A stretch of 64,000 bases of DNA from Crossiella sp. SN42 (GCF_023897065.1 NZ_JAMHIV010000004.1:62001-126000); one strand, 5' to 3'; shown: positions 35,952 to 45,939, numbered from the stretch's first letter. The notes: generated by a model from the letters alone, not told the origin. Program-made: numbers and translations.

Positions 35952-37006
35952 TTCACCAACAACGATGACCCACCCGTGCCAGGCGGGTTGCCCACCGCGA
36001 ACATGCAAGACCCTTGTGGCGCAACGGGTTCTGCCACTTCTGGCGGGTCAGAACAGACGGCCACGGGGCAGGCGCGCACCTGGGAGCACCGGGTCCACGC
36101 CTGCGGGCTGCGCTACAGCTGTGCCCACAGCTCACGTTCACGTTCACGGAAGTCTGTGTCGGCGGGCGATGGAAGCGGCCAAGGTGCCGGCGAGCCAGGC
36201 TATCCGGCCGCCGGTCACCAGCTCACCGCGATCGTGGCGTTGCAATGGCGACGACGGTTCGAGCACTTGGGCGAGGGCCCATACCTGCTACGCCCCGGGT
36301 GGCGGTTGTCGCTGGTTCTTTCAAACACTCAGCAACCCGAAGCGGCAAATTTTTCCAGCAAAGATGGCAATAACCCTGTTCTCATAGCACACGCGGTTAG
36401 CTCTCCGACCAGCAAAGACCGAACCTTGTCAAAGTTATGAACAAGGATAATGCCTACGATCTATGGTGCTGAGTTTTGTACTCATGGACGACAAACGAGG
36501 ATGCTCCGATGTCGCGCACGTGACATGTTGACCGAGGGTTGCCCCAGCCCGGTGGCATGCCAGTGAGGTCTGCGAGTGGCACTGACGTGCACTCAGAGCA
36601 CGGATGTGCACTCAGAGCACGGACGTGCGCTCAGTGTGTTTCATGCGTTGGCTCGTCGCCACCTGAGGAGGAAATCACCTCCACTGGAGCGGGCGTTCAC
36701 CCGGAAGTGGCTCCCCCAGTCCACTTTCACGAAGTGGACTGGGCGGAGCGCTCTCGCGATTTTGCTCTTTGACGCTCTGTCTCTATGCTCCCGAGTCAAC
36801 AACCCGCTGTGGCGCGTAGTCGCCCAGGTGGTTCCAGGTGGATTCACGTGGACATTAGGGGTGCCGAATGCTCGTTGCTGGCCGTAAACGATCGGCGCTC
36901 CTTGCCCTTCCCCCTATGACACGACTTTTCGCCAACCCGGCGGCAGCAAGTGTCACCACCTGCGGCTACACGAGGGGCACGGATCGCCGACGAGGAGGAC
37001 AGGCGG
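35952..37006. other. gene-poor stretch with iteron-like and hairpin sequences
   Basis: No gene is supported. GC content is visibly lower from 36330 to 36540. At 36585-36634 a 19-bp unit (ACGTGCACTCAGAGCACGG) repeats 2.6 times, each copy holding a GTGC/GCAC inverted repeat. At 36715-36743 a perfect hairpin has 12-bp arms (CCCAGTCCACTT) and a 5-base loop. Together with the foldback repeat this could be the remains of a replication or transfer origin. Confidence 0.5.
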
Positions 37007-37207
37007 ATGTGGGATTGGCTTTTCGGGGGGTTCTGCGTGGTGCTGATTGTGGTGTCCGCGGCCGCTGGCGGCTTCGCGCTGGTCCCGGGCTGCCGTGAGA
37101 GGAGGGCCGATGGCTACCGGGTGCTCAAGCTGGCGCTGGCCGCGCTCGGTGGAGCGGGCGGCATCCTCGCTCTCGGGTACAAGCTGGTGCAACTAGGTCT
37201 CGTGTAG
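37007..37207 (+). CDS. 66-residue membrane protein (copy 1)
   Basis: 66 residues from ATG 37007 after an AGGAGGACAGGCGG site. Two membrane segments (about 3-24 and 44-63) with a short basic loop CRERRADGYRVLKLALA. A homologue of identical length lies on the opposite strand at 55996-56196; they share RAD.YRVLKL, GAGG and GY.L..LG. Small membrane proteins of this size occur in mobile elements of actinomycetes; function unknown. Confidence 0.65.
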   Translation: MWDWLFGGFCVVLIVVSAAAGGFALVPGCRERRADGYRVLKLALAALGGAGGILALGYKLVQLGLV

Positions 37208-37257
37208 GGGTGCGTCGTGAGGACTCCAAAGCCGCATACAGTGTCCGCGCCAGCAAC

Positions 37258-38634
37258 TTAGTACGACAACGACAGGTTGTGATCTGTCGTCGGGATCTGG
37301 TAGTTGATCTCTGTGTCGGTGGAGTTGGTGGCGGGGTGGTCGGCGGCGTTCGACGCGTTCTTGGGTCGGTTCGCGGGGCGGTTTCCTCGTGTGGAGTCAC
37401 GGCGGCGGATGCGTTGGTATGTCAAGGGTCTGCTCTCCGAGGTGGAGCGGAAGAACGGTTGGACGCTGGCGGAGGCCGCTGGCGACAGCGGCCCGGAGGG
37501 CATGCAGCGCCTGTTGAACTTCTACGCCTGGGACACCGATGGGCTGCGCGATGACGTGAGCGCTGCGGTGGTCGAGGCGATCGGTGACGCCGAGGAGGGT
37601 GTGCTGATCGTGGACGAGACCGGTTTCCTGAAGAAGGGCACCAAATCCGCCGGGGTGGGGCGTCAGTACTCCGGGACAGCAGGACGAATCGAAAACTCGC
37701 AGATCGGCGTGTTCCTGGCCTATGCCTCGCCTCGTGGACGGGCGTTGATCGACCGGGAGTTGTACCTGCCCAAGTCATGGACCGAGGACCGGGATCGTTG
37801 CCGGGCGGCGGGAATCGGTGACGAGGTCGGGTTTGCCACCAAGCAAATACTCGCCCGGCGCATGATCGAACGCGCGCTGGAAGCCGGGGTGCCGTTCGGG
37901 TGGCTGACCGCGGACGAACTCTACGGCAACGACACGATGTTCCGTCTGTGGCTGGAAGGTCTCGAGGTCCCGCATGTGGTGGCGGTGCCGAAGAACGCGA
38001 TGGCGGTGTCGTTCGACCTGCTGAAGGTGCGTGTCCACCGCCTGATCGCCCAGCTGCCCGACACGGCATGGGAAAGGCTTTCCTCCGGCGCGGGGACGAA
38101 AGGAGCGAGGATGTCGGACTGGGCAGCAGTCGACATCCGGCCGCTGCGCAGACCGGGATGGGGCCACTGGCTGTTGGCGAGGCGGAGCATCGCCGATCCG
38201 TCCGATATCGCTTACTACATCTGCTTCAGCCCGGTCGGCACCACGCTGCAACGCCTGGTGGGCGTGGCGGGTGCCCGATGGGCGGTCGAGGAGTGCTTCC
38301 AGACCGCGAAGAACGAGACCGGCCTGGATCACTACCAGGTCCGCGGCTACCAGGCCTGGTACCGGCACATCACACTGTCGATGACCGCCCTGGCCTTTTT
38401 GGTGATCACTCGCGAGATCACCAAAAAAGGGGCTTCGCGGTCGGCGTCGGCCAACCACTGATTCCGTTGTCCATCAACGAGATCCGTCGGCTATGGAACC
38501 GGCTCGCCACCCGGCTTGACCACACTGTCGACCACATCCTGCACTGGTCGACGTGGCGGCGAACAAGCCAAGCCCGTGCCCAGATCAGCCACCACAGAAG
38601 ACGCGCACATCACAACCTGTTGTTGTCGTACTAA
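37258..38634 (+). mobile_element. IS701-like insertion sequence
   Basis: About 1.38 kb bounded by 26-bp terminal inverted repeats that match in 25 positions (37258-37283 and 38609-38634; both begin TTAGTACGACAAC read inwards). The outer 4 bp are CTTA on the left and CTAA on the right, close to but not an exact YTNR-type target duplication. The right end overlaps the stop codon of the flanking ATPase gene. Confidence 0.85.
37304..38634 (+). pseudogene. IS701-type DDE transposase, frameshifted near the 3' end
   Basis: Transposase of the IS701/IS4-like DDE superfamily: catalytic Asp in LIVDETGFLKKG, second Asp in GWLTADELYGND, Glu in RWAVEECFQTAKNETGLDHY. The first frame ends at 38461 in a non-family tail. 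The expected C-terminus (IPLSINEIRRLWNRL, then HILHWSTWRR) continues in the -1 frame to 38634. The switch falls at ACC AAA AAA GGG near 38425. It may be an inactivating indel or a programmed -1 slip; the homopolymer allows either. Confidence 0.8.
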
Positions 38635-39239
38635 CGAGCGAGCCGAGCGGTGACGAAGCTGATCGCCTGGTCGAGGGCGGCATCGTGGCCGTCGGCATGC
38701 AGCAGCTCGTGGGGCAGTTCGAGGTCCCGCACGACTTCGCCGACGTGCTTGTCGGCGAGTATGCGGAACTCGGTGTTGCTGTCGCGGATCTTGTTATTGC
38801 CCAACGGGATCGTGGGGTCCAGTGTGGTGCGGAAGGTCAGGTCGTAGCGGTCGCTGTGGCCTCGGGCGATCTCGTGGAGCTTGGTGAGCTGGACCGGATC
38901 GGCCGTCTCACGACGGTATTCCAGGGCAGCCCTGTAGTAGCCGAGGGCATCCGGAACGGGGCGGTCGACAAGCACGACATCGGAGTGCAGCGAGGCTTCT
39001 ATCTCGTCGCTGATGCCACGGGTCATGATCCACAGGGTGGAGGCCCAAGTATGGTTGAACAGGATCGGCAGCCCGATCCGCTGGGCCTGCTCGCCGAGGT
39101 CAGCGACAGTGCCCACGGAAATGTGCCGACGGCGCAGCTCGTGGGCGAGGCGGGCGAGGAAGGTGGACTTGCCGGTGGAATGAGTGCCGAGCACGGCCAC
39201 GGTGACCGGCTGCTCGACCGGGTTCGCGGGGACGGTCAC
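38631..39239 (-). CDS. P-loop ATPase/kinase-like protein
   Basis: 202 residues from GTG 39239, which overlaps the upstream stop (GTGA). Walker A GTHSTGKSTFLARLA; VVLVDRPVPDALGYY as a Walker B-like strand; the layout recalls AAA_28/NadR-like nucleotide kinases. Third gene of a tightly coupled set with the DEDD exonuclease and radical SAM genes. Its stop codon lies within the terminal inverted repeat of the IS element, so the insertion hit the last codons and the original C-terminus may have differed slightly. Confidence 0.8.
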   Translation of the reverse strand: MTVPANPVEQPVTVAVLGTHSTGKSTFLARLAHELRRRHISVGTVADLGEQAQRIGLPILFNHTWASTLWIMTRGISDEIEASLHSDVVLVDRPVPDALGYYRAALEYRRETADPVQLTKLHEIARGHSDRYDLTFRTTLDPTIPLGNNKIRDSNTEFRILADKHVGEVVRDLELPHELLHADGHDAALDQAISFVTARLAR

Positions 39240-39874
39240 CACAGCCCGCTCTCCGGTTCCTCCGGGGTGACCAACCCGGGCAGAGCGGCGACCTTGACCA
39301 GCCCCATCCAGTCCATTTCGCCGTCCTCGACCAGGCGCAGCAACAGTTGCCAGGCGCACCAGGCGTCGTAGGTGGCCCGGTGATGGCCTGTCGCAGCGAA
39401 CCCGGCGGGGTCGATCCCGGCGTGCGCGACGAGCTTGTCCAGGCCGTAGCCGGGCAAGTCCAGCCACACGTACTTGGCCAGGCGCAGGGTGTCGAGCACC
39501 ATCGGCGGTTGCCAGTCGGGCAGGTGCGCACCGATCACCCGGTGTTCGACCGAGGCGTTGTGCGCCACCAGGATCCGGCCGTCCAGAAGCGCGGTGATCT
39601 CCTCGGCGACCTCGGGCCAGGCCGGGCTGCCTGCCACATCGGCGTTGCGGATGCCATGGACCTTGCGGGTGACCATCGCGGTGATCGGCTTCTGTGGCCG
39701 GATCAGCCAGGTCCGCATGTCGGCCTCGGCGCCGCGGTGGTCGGTGTCGACGGGCAGCCCGGCGAATTCGATGATCTCCGGCGGCTGGCGGCCGTTGCCT
39801 TCGACATCGGCCACGATCAGGCGCTGGCCGTGCAGGGCGGCGGGCAGTTCGCCGGTGGTTGGGGCCGGGGTCAT
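39236..39874 (-). CDS. DEDD-type 3'-5' exonuclease
   Basis: 212 residues from ATG 39874 (ATGA overlap with the radical SAM gene). DnaQ-like motifs: IVADVEGNG (Exo I, D and E), LVAHNASVEHRV (Exo II, Glu where Asp is usual), HHRATYDAW (Exo III, H and D). The substituted Exo II residue may tune or weaken activity. Its placement between a radical SAM enzyme and a kinase-like ATPase suggests processing of a nucleic acid or nucleotide product. Confidence 0.8.
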   Translation of the reverse strand: MTPAPTTGELPAALHGQRLIVADVEGNGRQPPEIIEFAGLPVDTDHRGAEADMRTWLIRPQKPITAMVTRKVHGIRNADVAGSPAWPEVAEEITALLDGRILVAHNASVEHRVIGAHLPDWQPPMVLDTLRLAKYVWLDLPGYGLDKLVAHAGIDPAGFAATGHHRATYDAWCAWQLLLRLVEDGEMDWMGLVKVAALPGLVTPEEPESGLW

Positions 39875-41082
39875 CGGGACTCCTCCGGGTTCATGGTGGT
39901 GGCGGGCCAACCGGTGTCGGCGCGGCCGTGCTGGTGGCGGCGGTGTGGCTTGGCGACGTCGTGGACCTGGTAGCCGAGGCTGTGCTGGATCAGGTAGCGG
40001 GGCTGCTCATCCAGGCCGGCGACGACGACTGCGCGGTCGTTGATCTCGACCAGGGTGCCGCCCAGGCGCCTGGCTGTCTCGGCGACCCGCCGTTCATCTG
40101 GACGGGTCCACGCCTGCTGGCAGCGCAGCACCTGCCGGGTCGGGCAGATGTCGCACAGCTCGCGGATGCCGACGTGGCCGTTGTAGTCGGCTAGCCGGTG
40201 GGCGTAGGCGACCCCGCAGGAGGTCTTGCGGAACAGCGGCGACCCCGCCGTGCGCGTACCGGCCGCGGCGAGGATCCGCTCCTCCAGATCCTGAGGGAAG
40301 AACTTGCGGCGGGCACCGTCCTCATACGGTTCGGGCAGGCCGTGAGCCTGGTAGTAGTCGCGGATCTGGTCTTTGAAGAACAGCCCGGTGAACACGGTGG
40401 CGTGGGCGTGCTGGCTCAGCTCGATCGCGCGGGCGATGTGCTCGTCGGTGTCGTTGAGACCGGCAACGATCGGCCGCCAGTACAAGACCACTCGGTAGTT
40501 CTCGGCGAGGTCGTAGGCGGTGCGCAGCGAGGCCGCGGCGATCGCGGAGTCGACCGGCTCAATCCGGGCATCATCGATGCCGGAGTGCGTGATGAGGATC
40601 GTGAGTTTGATGTTGGCGAACGAGTTCAGGACCGCGCAGTCCTCGGGCTCGATCCGCCAACGGGTGATCACCAGGACGTGGTTGGTCAGGCCACGGTCGT
40701 CGAGCTCGCGCAGCATCGCGAAGGTGTGCGGCTTGACCTGGGGCAGCATGGGGTCGGTGGCCCGGTTCAGCAGTTGGATCGGGGTCACGTGCGGCACAAA
40801 GTACTGGTGCCCGGTCAGCAGTTCCGCCGCCTGGTCCTCGCGCAGCAGCGCCCGGGGAATCGTCATCTCGAAGTTGTCGAACAGGTGCCGCACGCAGTAG
40901 CCGCAGTCCAGAGGGCAGCCGATGATCCAGTTCACACTCAGCCCGGACTTGCGGTACTCGATCACCTCCAACAGCTCCGGCCGCACCTTGTCCCTCTGTG
41001 CCAGGGACAGCAGCGGCAGCGGCCGCCTGGCCGGACCGAGCGAAGACGGTGTCGCGGCCAGTCCGTCCGCCGTTGTTGCCAC
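39871..41082 (-). CDS. radical SAM protein (spore-photoproduct-lyase-like) with extra Cys cluster
   Basis: 403 residues. The 4Fe-4S binding motif is CPLDCGYC (CxxxCxxC) near residue 56, as in SPL-like radical SAM enzymes. A second set of cysteines near the C-terminus (CDICPTRQVLRC) and KTSCGVAYAH could bind an auxiliary cluster. It heads the minus-strand operon, divergent from an XRE regulator 143 bp away. No substrate can be named. Confidence 0.82.
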   Translation of the reverse strand: MATTADGLAATPSSLGPARRPLPLLSLAQRDKVRPELLEVIEYRKSGLSVNWIIGCPLDCGYCVRHLFDNFEMTIPRALLREDQAAELLTGHQYFVPHVTPIQLLNRATDPMLPQVKPHTFAMLRELDDRGLTNHVLVITRWRIEPEDCAVLNSFANIKLTILITHSGIDDARIEPVDSAIAAASLRTAYDLAENYRVVLYWRPIVAGLNDTDEHIARAIELSQHAHATVFTGLFFKDQIRDYYQAHGLPEPYEDGARRKFFPQDLEERILAAAGTRTAGSPLFRKTSCGVAYAHRLADYNGHVGIRELCDICPTRQVLRCQQAWTRPDERRVAETARRLGGTLVEINDRAVVVAGLDEQPRYLIQHSLGYQVHDVAKPHRRHQHGRADTGWPATTMNPEESR

Positions 41083-41225
41083 GGATCCTCCCGATCGTGA
41101 GCGGGTCGGTGTTTCCCGTGATCAGAGGACCAGGACCCGCTACGATCGCGGAACGAGGCAAGTCGGCTACACCCCGTATTTGCCTCCCTGCCCGTTCCGC
41201 AGGCCCAAGGTGAGCGGGAGCCACC

Positions 41226-42728
41226 GTGACCGAGCACAACCCCGCCAGCAGCGACATCTCCGACGGCGCCGCCGTCACGCTGGCCACCGAGATCCGGCGG
41301 CTGCGCAACCACGCCGGGCTCAGCCAGAAGCAGCTCGCCGCACAAGTCGGCTACACCCGCCAGTACGTCGCGCTGGCCGAACGCGTCGGCGGCAACCTCC
41401 CGTCGCTAGAGCTGACCCTGGCCCTGGACGCCCGGCTCGCCGCGGGCGGACGCCTGCTCGCCCTGCGCGAGCAGGCGCGAGCCGAACAACGCTCACTACG
41501 GCACGCCCTGCCGCCCGCCCCAACTGGGGCGCAACAGCTGGGATTTGCCTCCCCGCTCAGCCTTGCCTTCCCACCTGCGGACCAGATAGGTGGGAGCCAG
41601 TTCGGGATCTCGGCCCCGGCGGGCCGCTTTTTCGCTGGATCGACGATCACCGCGACCAGCTACCCCGCGGTCGAGGACGGCCGGGTCCTCGTGCACGTAC
41701 CCACCGGCCTCGCCAACGACCCGGTACTGCGCCGCCCCGGCCGCAGCTTGGTCATCGGGGCCGCCGAGGGACCGACCGGGCCGCGACTGTTCGGACTGGA
41801 CAGCCGCGCAGCCCGCACCCGGCTGACCAAGGCCGTAAACGGTGCTCCACTGTTGATTCCGGACGCCTACGAACTCGACGACCTCACCCTGGCCGTGTTG
41901 TGGTCGGTGGCCAACCTCGACGACGCCCTGCTCGACGACGACAACGCCCTAGCCGCCGCTGAGGAGCACCTGCGCGGGGTCGACAGCACCACCCGTTGCG
42001 CCGGCGGCGGCGACCTCGCCGCCGACCTCACCGCCGTGTCGCGGATGTGGCTGGGCTCAGACTTCTGCGCCCGCCACATCCTGCGCCACGCCGACACCCT
42101 GCACGAGGTACCCGCCTTCTGGACCCGTGAACAGCGCGGCGAGGAGTCCAGCACGTGGGTGCTGTTCGCCCACAAGTACGACTACCTCGCCCGCACCGCG
42201 GCCACCTTCGCCACCACCGGTGTGAACCCCACTCGCACCTTCTGCATCCCACCCCAGACCGTGACCGACTCCCGGCGCCCTGAGCGGATCCTGCTGCTGC
42301 TCGCGGTCGCGCTGATGGAGTCCTTCGACATCACTGTGCAGGTGTGCGCCGAACCCGAGTACAGCTCCGTCACCGGGTTCGCCCTCGACCAGCGCCGCCG
42401 CGCGATCGTGGCGAACTGGGTCGGCCACGACGGCATCTGGCAGGTCGATGTCACCGACGACCGCCCGGCGCTGCGTGAGTTCGCCGACGCCTGCGGCTAC
42501 GCCGCGGCCCACTCCGTGATCGCCGGACCAACCCCGCCGGCCCGGCTGCGGGCGCTGGCCGACTACCTCGACCTGGACTGGGCCTGGCTCACCCGCCGCT
42601 GCGCCGACCTCGGCGACTACGGCACCGCAGGCCTGGCCCGACCACGCAGCAGGCTGCTCTCCACTGCCGGACTGGACAACGCCTGCCGATTCCTCGGCGG
42701 CCTCAGCGAGCGCAACGCTGAGCAGTAG
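41226..42728 (+). CDS. XRE-family regulator with large C-terminal domain
   Basis: 500 residues. HTH_XRE at residues 16-75 ([20 protein letters not shown] followed by [10 protein letters not shown]), then about 420 residues of helical sequence with no catalytic motif, as in large Streptomyces XRE proteins. Divergent from the radical SAM operon and followed by asparaginase-like and PPC genes; it probably controls both sides. The 16-bp sequence CAAGTCGGCTACACCC occurs both in its HTH coding region (41343) and 185 bp upstream in the divergent promoter (41159). Confidence 0.82.
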   Translation: MTEHNPASSDISDGAAVTLATEIRRLRNHAGLSQKQLAAQVGYTRQYVALAERVGGNLPSLELTLALDARLAAGGRLLALREQARAEQRSLRHALPPAPTGAQQLGFASPLSLAFPPADQIGGSQFGISAPAGRFFAGSTITATSYPAVEDGRVLVHVPTGLANDPVLRRPGRSLVIGAAEGPTGPRLFGLDSRAARTRLTKAVNGAPLLIPDAYELDDLTLAVLWSVANLDDALLDDDNALAAAEEHLRGVDSTTRCAGGGDLAADLTAVSRMWLGSDFCARHILRHADTLHEVPAFWTREQRGEESSTWVLFAHKYDYLARTAATFATTGVNPTRTFCIPPQTVTDSRRPERILLLLAVALMESFDITVQVCAEPEYSSVTGFALDQRRRAIVANWVGHDGIWQVDVTDDRPALREFADACGYAAAHSVIAGPTPPARLRALADYLDLDWAWLTRRCADLGDYGTAGLARPRSRLLSTAGLDNACRFLGGLSERNAEQ

Positions 42729-42768
42729 GCTGCCGATCATTGTCCGCACATGGCCCGAGGGAGCCCGG

Positions 42769-43830
42769 GTGCCTGAGGCCCAGCAAGCCAGCCGCCGTGT
42801 CGTCGTGTTCGGCCTCGGTGGCACCATCGCCATGACCAGCAGCGACATCGGCGGAGTCGTTCCTGCCCTGTCGGCTGAACAACTCGTTGCCGCAGTTCCC
42901 GGCCTCGCTCAGGCCGGCATCGCCGTTGACGTCGTTGACTTCCGCCGCAAGCCGGGCGCGTCGCTGACCGTCGACGACCTGACTGAGCTGGCCGAGGCGA
43001 TCACCACCCGGTTCGCCGACGGCAACCTGGACGGCGCGGTCATCACCCAGGGGACGGACACGATCGAGGAGACCGCCTACCTGCTCGACTTGCTCCACCA
43101 GGGCGAGCAGCCGCTGGTGGTGACCGGCGCGATGCGCAACCCGACGCTGGCCGGGGCCGACGGCCCGGCGAACATCCTCGCCGCCATCCAGACCGCCGCC
43201 AGCCCCGAGCTGCGTGGGCAGGGTTGCCTGGTCGTGTTCGCCGATGAGATCCACGCCGCTCGCCGCGTCCGCAAGACCCACGCCACCAGCGGCGCCACCT
43301 TCCAATCACCCAACGGCGGCCCGCTCGGCGCGGTCGTGGAAGGCAAACCCCGGCTGCACAACCGGCTCACCCACCGGACCACCCTCCCTACCGGACAACG
43401 GCTGCCCGGCCGCCGTGTCGCGCTGGCCACCATCTGCCTCGGAGACGACGGCACCCTCATCGACGCCGCCGCCGACCGGCTCGACGGGCTCGTCGTAGCC
43501 GCATTCGGTGTCGGTCACGTCCCTGCGGACCTCGTGCCGCTGCTGGCGAGGATCGCCGATCGGATCCCCGTGGTACTGGCCTCCCGCACCGGCTCCGGGT
43601 CCACACTCCGCTCGACCTACGCATTCCCCGGCAGCGAACACGACCTACTCGGCCACGGTCTCATCGGCGCCGGGTTCCTCGACCCGCTCAAGGCCCGCAT
43701 ACTCCTGCACGCTCTGCTCACCGCCGACGCCGACCGCGCCACCATCGAGGCGGCATTCGACGCCGCAGGCGGTCACGCCCACCCCAGCACGTGGCCCTGG
43801 AACACCCCCGAACCGCGCCAGGAGCCCTGA
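42769..43830 (+). CDS. L-asparaginase-like amidohydrolase
   Basis: 353 residues from GTG 42769. Both asparaginase threonine motifs are present: [11 protein letters not shown] near the N-terminus and [15 protein letters not shown], followed by VVTGAMRNP. So catalytic residues are intact. Bacterial type I/II asparaginases hydrolyse asparagine; here the setting beside XRE, PPC and radical SAM genes suggests a specialised amide substrate. Three bases separate it from the PPC gene. Confidence 0.85.
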   Translation: MPEAQQASRRVVVFGLGGTIAMTSSDIGGVVPALSAEQLVAAVPGLAQAGIAVDVVDFRRKPGASLTVDDLTELAEAITTRFADGNLDGAVITQGTDTIEETAYLLDLLHQGEQPLVVTGAMRNPTLAGADGPANILAAIQTAASPELRGQGCLVVFADEIHAARRVRKTHATSGATFQSPNGGPLGAVVEGKPRLHNRLTHRTTLPTGQRLPGRRVALATICLGDDGTLIDAAADRLDGLVVAAFGVGHVPADLVPLLARIADRIPVVLASRTGSGSTLRSTYAFPGSEHDLLGHGLIGAGFLDPLKARILLHALLTADADRATIEAAFDAAGGHAHPSTWPWNTPEPRQEP

Positions 43831-43833
43831 CCC

Positions 43834-44307
43834 GTGCGCAGCCATGACCTCACACTGGGACGCACCTTCGGCGTCACCTTCGACCACGGCGAGGACTTCT
43901 TCACCGCACTGGCCGAATTCTGCCGCACCAACAACGTCCGCCACGGCTACATCCCCTCGTTCATCGCCGGGTTCGCCGAAGTCGACATCGCGGGCACCTG
44001 CGACAAACTCGACGACCCAGCCGCACCCGTCTGGACCAAGGTGCACTTGACCAACGTGGAAGCCTTCGGCGGCGGCACGCTCGCCCACGACCCCGACACC
44101 GACCAGGTCCTCCCACACATCCACGTCGCCGTCGGTCTGAAGGAACAAGCCGCCGCCGGCTACACCAGCCACCTCCTGCGGGCACAGGTCCTGTTCCTCA
44201 CCGAGATGCTTGTCATCGAGGTCACCGACCCGGTCATGCGCCGCGAACGCCAGCCCGACCTCTACGACGTTCCCCTCCTGCGGTTCGGCCCTGGCGCCAG
44301 CGAGTGA
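43834..44307 (+). CDS. PPC (DUF296) domain protein
   Basis: 157 residues from GTG 43834. PPC/DUF296 fold: FTALAEFCRTNNVRHGYIPS and the metal-binding LPHIHVAVG with its His pair. Free-standing bacterial PPC proteins form trimers that bind metal; their biochemical role is not established. Last gene of the XRE-asparaginase-PPC unit. Confidence 0.85.
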   Translation: MRSHDLTLGRTFGVTFDHGEDFFTALAEFCRTNNVRHGYIPSFIAGFAEVDIAGTCDKLDDPAAPVWTKVHLTNVEAFGGGTLAHDPDTDQVLPHIHVAVGLKEQAAAGYTSHLLRAQVLFLTEMLVIEVTDPVMRRERQPDLYDVPLLRFGPGASE

Positions 44308-44748
44308 GCTGAGGCAGGCGATGACGCCTTCGTGCCCGTTGCAGCAGGCCGGGCCCGTCCAGTTCGACCACTCATCCGCTTCGCTGGCCGCCCAGCGGGC
44401 ATCTTGTTCGCCCTGTTCGTTGAGGATGTTGTAGCTGCCATGTCGCCTATGCAGCGACTGGACAGCATCCTCTGGGAGCAGATGCTTAACGGGGTCGCTC
44501 CGTTCATCGCCGCAGAAAACCAGCGCATGATCTGCTGTCGGAGAGCCCGCCGGACCACCTGCACTGGCTGAACAAGAACCGTGCCTGGCCGCTCTGGGGG
44601 CTGTTCTTCCCCCTGCAAGTCCACGTCGTTATCACCACTGTTCATCACCACTTTGGCGCGCCAGAGCCACATCGGCGACGGCCACGAGACCGCCCGAAGG
44701 ACCTGTGCTGTCGTTGCACCGCAACACGCTTGGGGCGACGGTGAGCAG
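44308..44748. other. region between PPC gene and CRISPR array, no supported gene
   Basis: Open frames on both strands lack family signatures. The stretch follows the trailer (oldest) end of the CRISPR array, whose repeats degenerate from 44854 downwards; I found no further repeat copies to the left of 44749. Confidence 0.4.
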
Positions 44749-45789
44749 GTTGTGATCCTCACGGGCCCACAGGGCCGGTGCTGTCTTGGTCGGGGTCGTC
44801 ACTCTCGACCGTCACGGTGTTGCGATCCTCACCGGTCCCGAGGGCCGGTGCTGTCACGAGCTGCTGCACCCCCGTGACGCTCCTAGGCACGTTGCGATCC
44901 TCACCGGCCTGGGAAGGCCGGTGCTGTCCTCATCGGCGGGGAGGTTCTTGCAGCCGTTGAGGCTGTTGCGATCCTCACCGGCCCGGGAAGGCCGGTGCTG
45001 TGCCCGCGCCACCGCCACCAGGGTGCTCAACGAACTGTTGCGATCCTCACTGGCAGGGAAGGCCGGTGCTGTGGTGGTGCTCGGCATCAGGCAACAGGTC
45101 CCAGTTGTTGCGATCCTCACCGGCCCGGGAAGGCCGGTGCTGTCTGCTGGCGGCATCTTCCAGGCCGACGTAGAACCGGTTGCGATCCTCACCGGCCAGG
45201 GAAGGCCGGTGCTGTACTGGCTGCCCAGCGTCTCGGACGCGGCGCGCATGTTGCGATCCTCACCGGCCTGGGAAGGCCAGTGCTGTCGGGCCGAGCTGGC
45301 GCAGGCCGTGGCCGCGTTCGAGTTGCGATCCTCACCGGTCTGGGAAGGCCGGTGCTGTTTGCAGCGCCAGGGCGTTACCGCCGACTTCATGATGTTGCGA
45401 TCCTCACCGGCCTGGGAAGGCCGGTGCTGTCTGGTCGCCGTGCCCGATCTGCCCGCAGACCGGGAGTTGCGATCCTCACCGGTCTGGGAAGGCCGGTGCT
45501 GTTGCGGTGGCCAGCCGCGGTCAGGCCCGCGCCCGGAAGTTGCGATCCTCACCGGTCTGGGAAGGCCGGTGCTGTCCGCGGAGGCAGTGGCCAGCGCGGG
45601 CCCGGCGGTGTTGCGATCCTCACCGGTCTGGGAAGGCCGGTGCTGTTGGCCGGGCAGGTCGCGAACCCGAGTAGCTACAAGTTGCGATCCTCACCGGCCC
45701 GGGAAGGCCGGTGCTGTCTCGCGACCCTGGTCGCGGCCGAGCAGATGCTCAAGTTGCGATCCTCACCGGCCCGCGAAGGCCGGTGCTGT
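44749..45789 (-). CRISPR. type I-C CRISPR array, 15 repeats and 14 spacers
   Basis: Repeats of 37 bp, plus-strand form starting GTTGCGATCCTCACCGG and ending GGCCGGTGCTGT; repeat starts at 44749, 44819, 44891, 44965, 45037, 45107, 45179, 45250, 45322, 45394, 45466, 45539, 45610, 45681 and 45753. Spacers are 34-37 bp. Read on the minus strand the repeat has a 9-bp hairpin (CACCGGCCT/AGGCCGGTG, loop TCCC) and an 11-nt 3' part AGGATCGCAAC, as in type I-C where Cas5 cuts at the hairpin base. The first two copies on the low-coordinate side are 36 bp and mutated, so that is the trailer; the cas-proximal side is the leader side. Variation in the hairpin (TCT, CCT, CCC) is mostly in the loop. Confidence 0.97.
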
Positions 45790-45939
45790 GCGATGATGCG
45801 GATGCTGCGTGCGCGAGATCGCCGCGCACGGTGTCCACAGTGGACTCGAAGTAGCCTTCTTGGTGGATCAGAACAGCCTGCCGGGGCAGTAGGCGTGGTG
45901 CTCGATCGCCGAGATCGGGATGCTGAGCTCGGCAGGCAT
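45790..45939 (-). pseudogene. cas4: cas4 remnant, frameshifted and cut off by the CRISPR array
   Basis: From ATG 45939 the frame reads ISAIEHHAYCP, the start of a Cas4 nuclease with its first cluster Cys. One base is missing in a C run at about 45886; the next frame continues QAVLIHQEGYFESTVDTVRG, then DLAH. The sequence stops being Cas4 exactly where the first CRISPR repeat begins (45789). Cas4 is normally about 200 residues and is followed by cas1 and cas2; all of these, and the usual leader, are absent. Its start lies 16 bp after the cas7 stop, the normal I-C position. Confidence 0.82.

Noticed and set aside
44262-44762. A 166-codon minus frame left of the array
   Set aside because: Overlaps the PPC gene end and the first repeat; composition is not protein-like.
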